This document shows positions 60,714-64,000 of a DNA stretch of 64,000 nucleotides, one piece after another. Under the pieces are notes generated by a model that worked only from the letters and a program-made list of their open reading frames with translations, was not told the origin of the DNA and ran no database searches. Position numbers and translations under genes: made by a program. Each line of letters begins with the position of its first letter. Position 1 is the first letter of the stretch. Origin of the DNA: Rhynchopus euleeides (taxonomy: Eukaryota > Euglenozoa > Diplonemea > Diplonemida > Diplonemidae); NCBI GenBank assembly GCA_963210315.1, contig OY723271.1, positions 248,001-312,000 on the forward strand, in the 5' to 3' direction.

Positions 60714-61169
60714 TCAGTACTCCCCGCGGCCGCAGTGCACACACTTTGCGAACTTGAATGTGTGCTTGCCACCCTCGCGGCAGGTCATGGCTGTGGGGGA
60801 CGCGGGCTTCGAGACACGGCGTGCGGCAACCGGGGCGCTGCCGGTGTTAGCGTACCCCTCCGCCTTGCCGCACTGCGAGCACTTGCCGAACTTCCAGGAG
60901 TGCGCCCCGCCCCGCGGGCACTGCCCGGAGTGCGACTCCATGGCAGAGCTGGCGCTCTGCTTGAACGTGCTTGCCTCACCGGGCTGCAGACGCGCGCCTG
61001 CCGTCCGGCCGCTCACCACCTGCGAGGAGTAGTTACCGCCATCCCACACGCCACGCGACCCCCTGGACTCCGACACCAGAGGCTGGATGCACTTCGGGCA
61101 CTCGTTCTTCCCGTACTTGTCGAGCCAGCTGAAGTCGCAGTGCGGGCACCTCTTCCTGACCTCAGGCAT
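60714..61169 (-). CDS. small zinc-ribbon protein
   Basis: The start at 61169 (MPEVRKRCPHCDF) was chosen because the upstream frame is Pro/Thr-rich and not conserved in character. The 151-residue protein begins with a four-Cys ribbon (CPHC...ECPKC). It ends with two related units, GAHSWKFGKCSQCGKAEG and GKHTFKFAKCVHCGRGEY, each with a Cys-x-x-Cys pair and an upstream Cys and His (CPRGGAH, CREGGKH) that could bind zinc. The middle is Ser/Gly-rich and probably disordered. It is likely intracellular since no signal peptide is visible. The family and partners are unknown. Confidence 0.7.
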   Translation of the reverse strand: MPEVRKRCPHCDFSWLDKYGKNECPKCIQPLVSESRGSRGVWDGGNYSSQVVSGRTAGARLQPGEASTFKQSASSAMESHSGQCPRGGAHSWKFGKCSQCGKAEGYANTGSAPVAARRVSKPASPTAMTCREGGKHTFKFAKCVHCGRGEY

Positions 61170-63224
61170 GTTGTTAGGGTGTGGGTAAAAGACGAAAGGA
61201 CTGCCGGGGGGAGGAGTTGGTGTGTGGTGTGTAGTGGCGCCATGACTTGCAAAAGGGCCCGTGCCACAGGATGTTTGCGTGGCGCGGCCTGCACCAAACA
61301 ATAATCCGAACGTGCCGATGATCCCCACAACCCGCGGCTACAAACGGGCGCACATGCGACGGGCAAACCAACTGGATGAAGGTGGTGGAGGTGGGATGGC
61401 GGGCTGTCGGGGTGATGGCTCGCCAGCAACCCTGCATCATCCTCCCGCGCTCCCCACCTACTCTACAGGGAGGCCGCCGCTCTGCATTGACTCTGCACGA
61501 GCCTCGCATGCAGGTGACACTGGCAGGCACATGCTCACAGCAGCCGGACACACTGCCACCAGGATGCTGCTTGCTGTGGCAAGACACGATAAACGGCAAG
61601 ACAGGCGAATAGGTCGTGTAGATTTGTCTACGGGAGTGTGTGTGTGGGGGGGGGGGGGGGGTGGAGTCAATTATTGCAGAACCACCCAGAAGCCCAGCCT
61701 TTGTTCCACTCAGCATCCGGGGGCATCATCCGAGACCCAGTGGGTGATGCACTCATACATCGGGCGGGTGAGGCGGTGCAAGCAATAAGGCACCACAACA
61801 GCCCCAGGGTGGCTGGACTGCTCGAAGAGACTAAGACAAAAGACACGTGCTGGTGAGGGGTAGCGCTCTTGCAAGCAAACATGGGCACAATGGATATATT
61901 TTTGATTTGGCGGATAACAGCCAAGAAGATTCGAAGAGCCTTCAAGCTGTGTCACTGTCACTGTTGTTGTGATGCCTGAAGTGGCAACAAGCCCTCCACA
62001 CATTATCCCCCCCCGCGAATTTTGTTGCGGTGGTGCAGAGCACACACGGATCACCCTGCACCATACATCGTAGGCAACGGCAACAGGGTTCCCGCCCACG
62101 CTATCTTCGAGCGAGGCGGTTCCTGAGGAAAAAGTGTTCGTAAAGCCACTTCGTACAGTTTACTTCAAAATAAATTCAAAACCATCGCCCCCTTTTATCG
62201 AATGCCTGTCCTCAGGAAATCCGCATTGCGGAAACCATCCTGAGCACGGGGTATCCTGTTACTGGCACCCCGCCGCATTCGAAACAGCTGGCAAAGGCAG
62301 CGCACACACCACGGGCTCAAATGACGATGCCTCCTGGCAGAGCTAGACAGGAAAGATAACCCCGGGGCGAAGCAGGCGACACAGGGGCACACCGGCGGTG
62401 CGTTCTTCGGATAAAGGGGAGGGAGTTGGGAGGATGGCAGGCAGCGGTGTGAGTTGTTCTGCCGTGCCTTTTGTTTATTCAATTTTTTTGGGGTTTTTTT
62501 CTGACACCTTCTTTTTTTTGGCACCGGCATCACAAATCACACCCGACGAGCAACGGGGAGGGGAGGGGGTGGGGACAGTGCAGCCATGTGCACACACCGT
62601 TGCTCAACCTAAGCTGCCTGCCTTCCAACCCACGGGACAGTCACTGCCAAATTGGGGAGGGGGGGTGGAAAGTAGAGAAGACACGAAGTTACAGAACTGA
62701 CTTGACGCGAGCCGGTTGATAGGCACAGGACCCGGGAAAACTGTGTGGCCTCCACGTGTATTTTGTATGAGGGCCCTGCCTTTGATGACATCAGGGGATG
62801 GAGGGGGGGAGGGAGTGTGGGGAGCTGGCAGCAATTCGCAGCTAAAAGCTGCAAACACAGGGGGCGGGATTTTGCATTTTTACACGCCAAAACGAAAGGA
62901 ACACCGAAGCTCGTGTTGTGTCCACACGAGCGAGGGGGTCGTTATGTTGAGAACTACGCAGAGGGCCAACGTACCCACCACTCAAACGCAGGCAGCGTGC
63001 CCGAGATATGGTGGAGGGACACCCGGCCTGTGTTGTGACAGTGTGCCGTGTGCTGCGTGGAGCAGAAGGAATACCGGGCAAGGGATATCATACTTTCAGC
63101 CCCTCAGCAAAGAGCAGGGGTAGGTGTTCATTTCCGCATGACGCTCTTTCATTTTCTGAGGTGCTGAACCCAAAGCCCCTAGACAGTTGAATATAAGGTG
63201 CACCCCGAAGGCGCACAGCTTATA
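61170..63224. other. intergenic, no gene seen
   Basis: This 2-kb stretch has several G or T homopolymers (61648-61661, 62485-62520) and only short frames without coding character. Confidence 0.45.
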
Positions 63225-63938
63225 TCAGCCAATGGGTTCGAACCTCCCTCCCCCCCTCCCCCAGTAAACATGAAATACACCAAAAAAATGCACTGACGAG
63301 CAGGGCTTCCCACAATCTTCATCCCTCCAAAAAGTCATGACAATTTTTTCCACAGAAAAAAAGGCTCTCAAAAAAAAATTTCCGCCGCGCGCTTCGCGCG
63401 CGGCGGCTTCGGCCATGATGCTCGGTGGGCCATGCGGCCGGGTCACAGGTTGCGCCACATCTTGCGGCGACTCCTCTTCATCTTCAGAGAGAGGGTAGTC
63501 CAGCAGCTCTGGGGTGGCGGTCCGCTGCCTCTTCAGGTCGGGGGGCTGTGAGCGAGACCGCGACCGCGACCGCGAGCCAGAGGGCTGGGGCACTGGAGGC
63601 GCAGGGGCAGGACCCGGGGCAGATGCAGGAAGGACACGCTTGTTCCGCTTGTCGTCCTTTTCGATGAAGTCCAGGAGGGCTTTCTTCGACTGGTACGCCT
63701 TGGGGAGTTGAATGTGGCGGTACCGAGCCTGCTCAAGCAGGATGTCGCGGTCTTTCTGGAATGCCGAGCACACGCCAGGCGGATCTTGGATGCGTCGACA
63801 TTCCTTCTTGCACCGAAGCCAAAAGCCGCCAGTGACATGTTGTGGGAAGGGATATGGGGGTTGGATGAAACTGTGCGGGTGATGAGTGTAGATGGAACAG
63901 AAGGAGGGAGGCGGGTCGACCTGCGTGTGCAGTAGCAA
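63225..63938 (-). CDS. hypothetical SR-rich protein, 5' part uncertain
   Basis: From about 63800 the frame reads like a protein: FQKDRDILLEQARYRHIQL, then KKALLDFIEKDDKRNKR (helical), a Pro/Ala linker, an Arg-Ser tract (GSRSRSRSRSQ) and an acidic patch (LSEDEEES). Arg-Ser tracts are common in RNA-processing proteins. Upstream, another frame opens MSLAAFGFGARRNVDASKI at 63838. An exon boundary or a frame change may therefore lie near 63790, and more exons may lie outside the window. The last 60 codons run through a GC hairpin and may not be native. Confidence 0.45.
   Translation of the reverse strand: MLLHTQVDPPPSFCSIYTHHPHSFIQPPYPFPQHVTGGFWLRCKKECRRIQDPPGVCSAFQKDRDILLEQARYRHIQLPKAYQSKKALLDFIEKDDKRNKRVLPASAPGPAPAPPVPQPSGSRSRSRSRSQPPDLKRQRTATPELLDYPLSEDEEESPQDVAQPVTRPHGPPSIMAEAAAREARGGNFFLRAFFSVEKIVMTFWRDEDCGKPCSSVHFFGVFHVYWGRGGGRFEPIG
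63382..63405. repeat. GC hairpin ccgccgcgcgcttcgcgcgc
   Basis: This near-perfect stem of about 11 base pairs is preceded by a run of A and tttcc. It is the fourth member of the GC-hairpin set. Confidence 0.6.
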
Positions 63939-64000
63939 ACATCCAATTCCTGAACGATTTTGAGCCTTTCTTGCGACGTCGGATGGCGTCTCAGTGATGG

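Overview
The window comes from the nuclear genome of a GC-rich microbial eukaryote. The sequence supports this with two multi-exon genes carrying GT-AG introns (donors mostly GTATG, introns about 115-315 bases), signal-peptide and multi-pass membrane proteins with mucin-like stalks, and eukaryotic transposon classes: DIRS/Ngaro tyrosine-recombinase elements, a hAT-like DNA transposon, an OTU-bearing LINE and MITEs. I cannot name the species. A ciliated protist is possible but not shown.

Left half (1-32.5 kb): two broken DIRS-type copies (1-4426), then an AT-rich MITE (5379-5892), then a minus-strand array of four paralogous genes (6315-8663, 10223-12487, 14097-16742, 28897-32105). Each encodes a signal peptide, a fucolectin/F5-8-type lectin domain, a Thr/Pro-rich stalk of variable length and seven membrane helices, like an adhesion receptor. 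Two insertions separate copies 3 and 4: a 4.3-kb hAT-like element with 6-base target duplications and a second element nested in it (18705-23002), and a Ngaro-type element with the expected split direct repeats (23294-27945).

Right half (32.5-64 kb): a hypothetical gene (33428-33982); a six-exon gene for an ER Sep15/SELENOF-like protein with an added Cys-rich C-terminal module (36169-37863); a three-exon gene with repeated F-x-R and Y-Y-D motifs (38628-40056); and a secreted class I heme peroxidase gene (53710-42834). The peroxidase gene is split by 9.7 kb of LINE sequence, and its 3' end is also tandemly duplicated. Beyond it are a coiled-coil protein (54286-54861), a type II membrane fucosyltransferase-like protein (55362-57134), a MITE (59094-60274), a small zinc-ribbon protein (60714-61169) and an SR-rich hypothetical protein (to 63946).

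The genes do not form a pathway. Several products are destined for the secretory route or cell surface: the lectin receptors, the peroxidase, the Sep15-like protein and the fucosyltransferase. The locus has been shaped by tandem duplication and by nested transposon insertion. Short GC hairpins and self-complementary repeat arrays are scattered through it.
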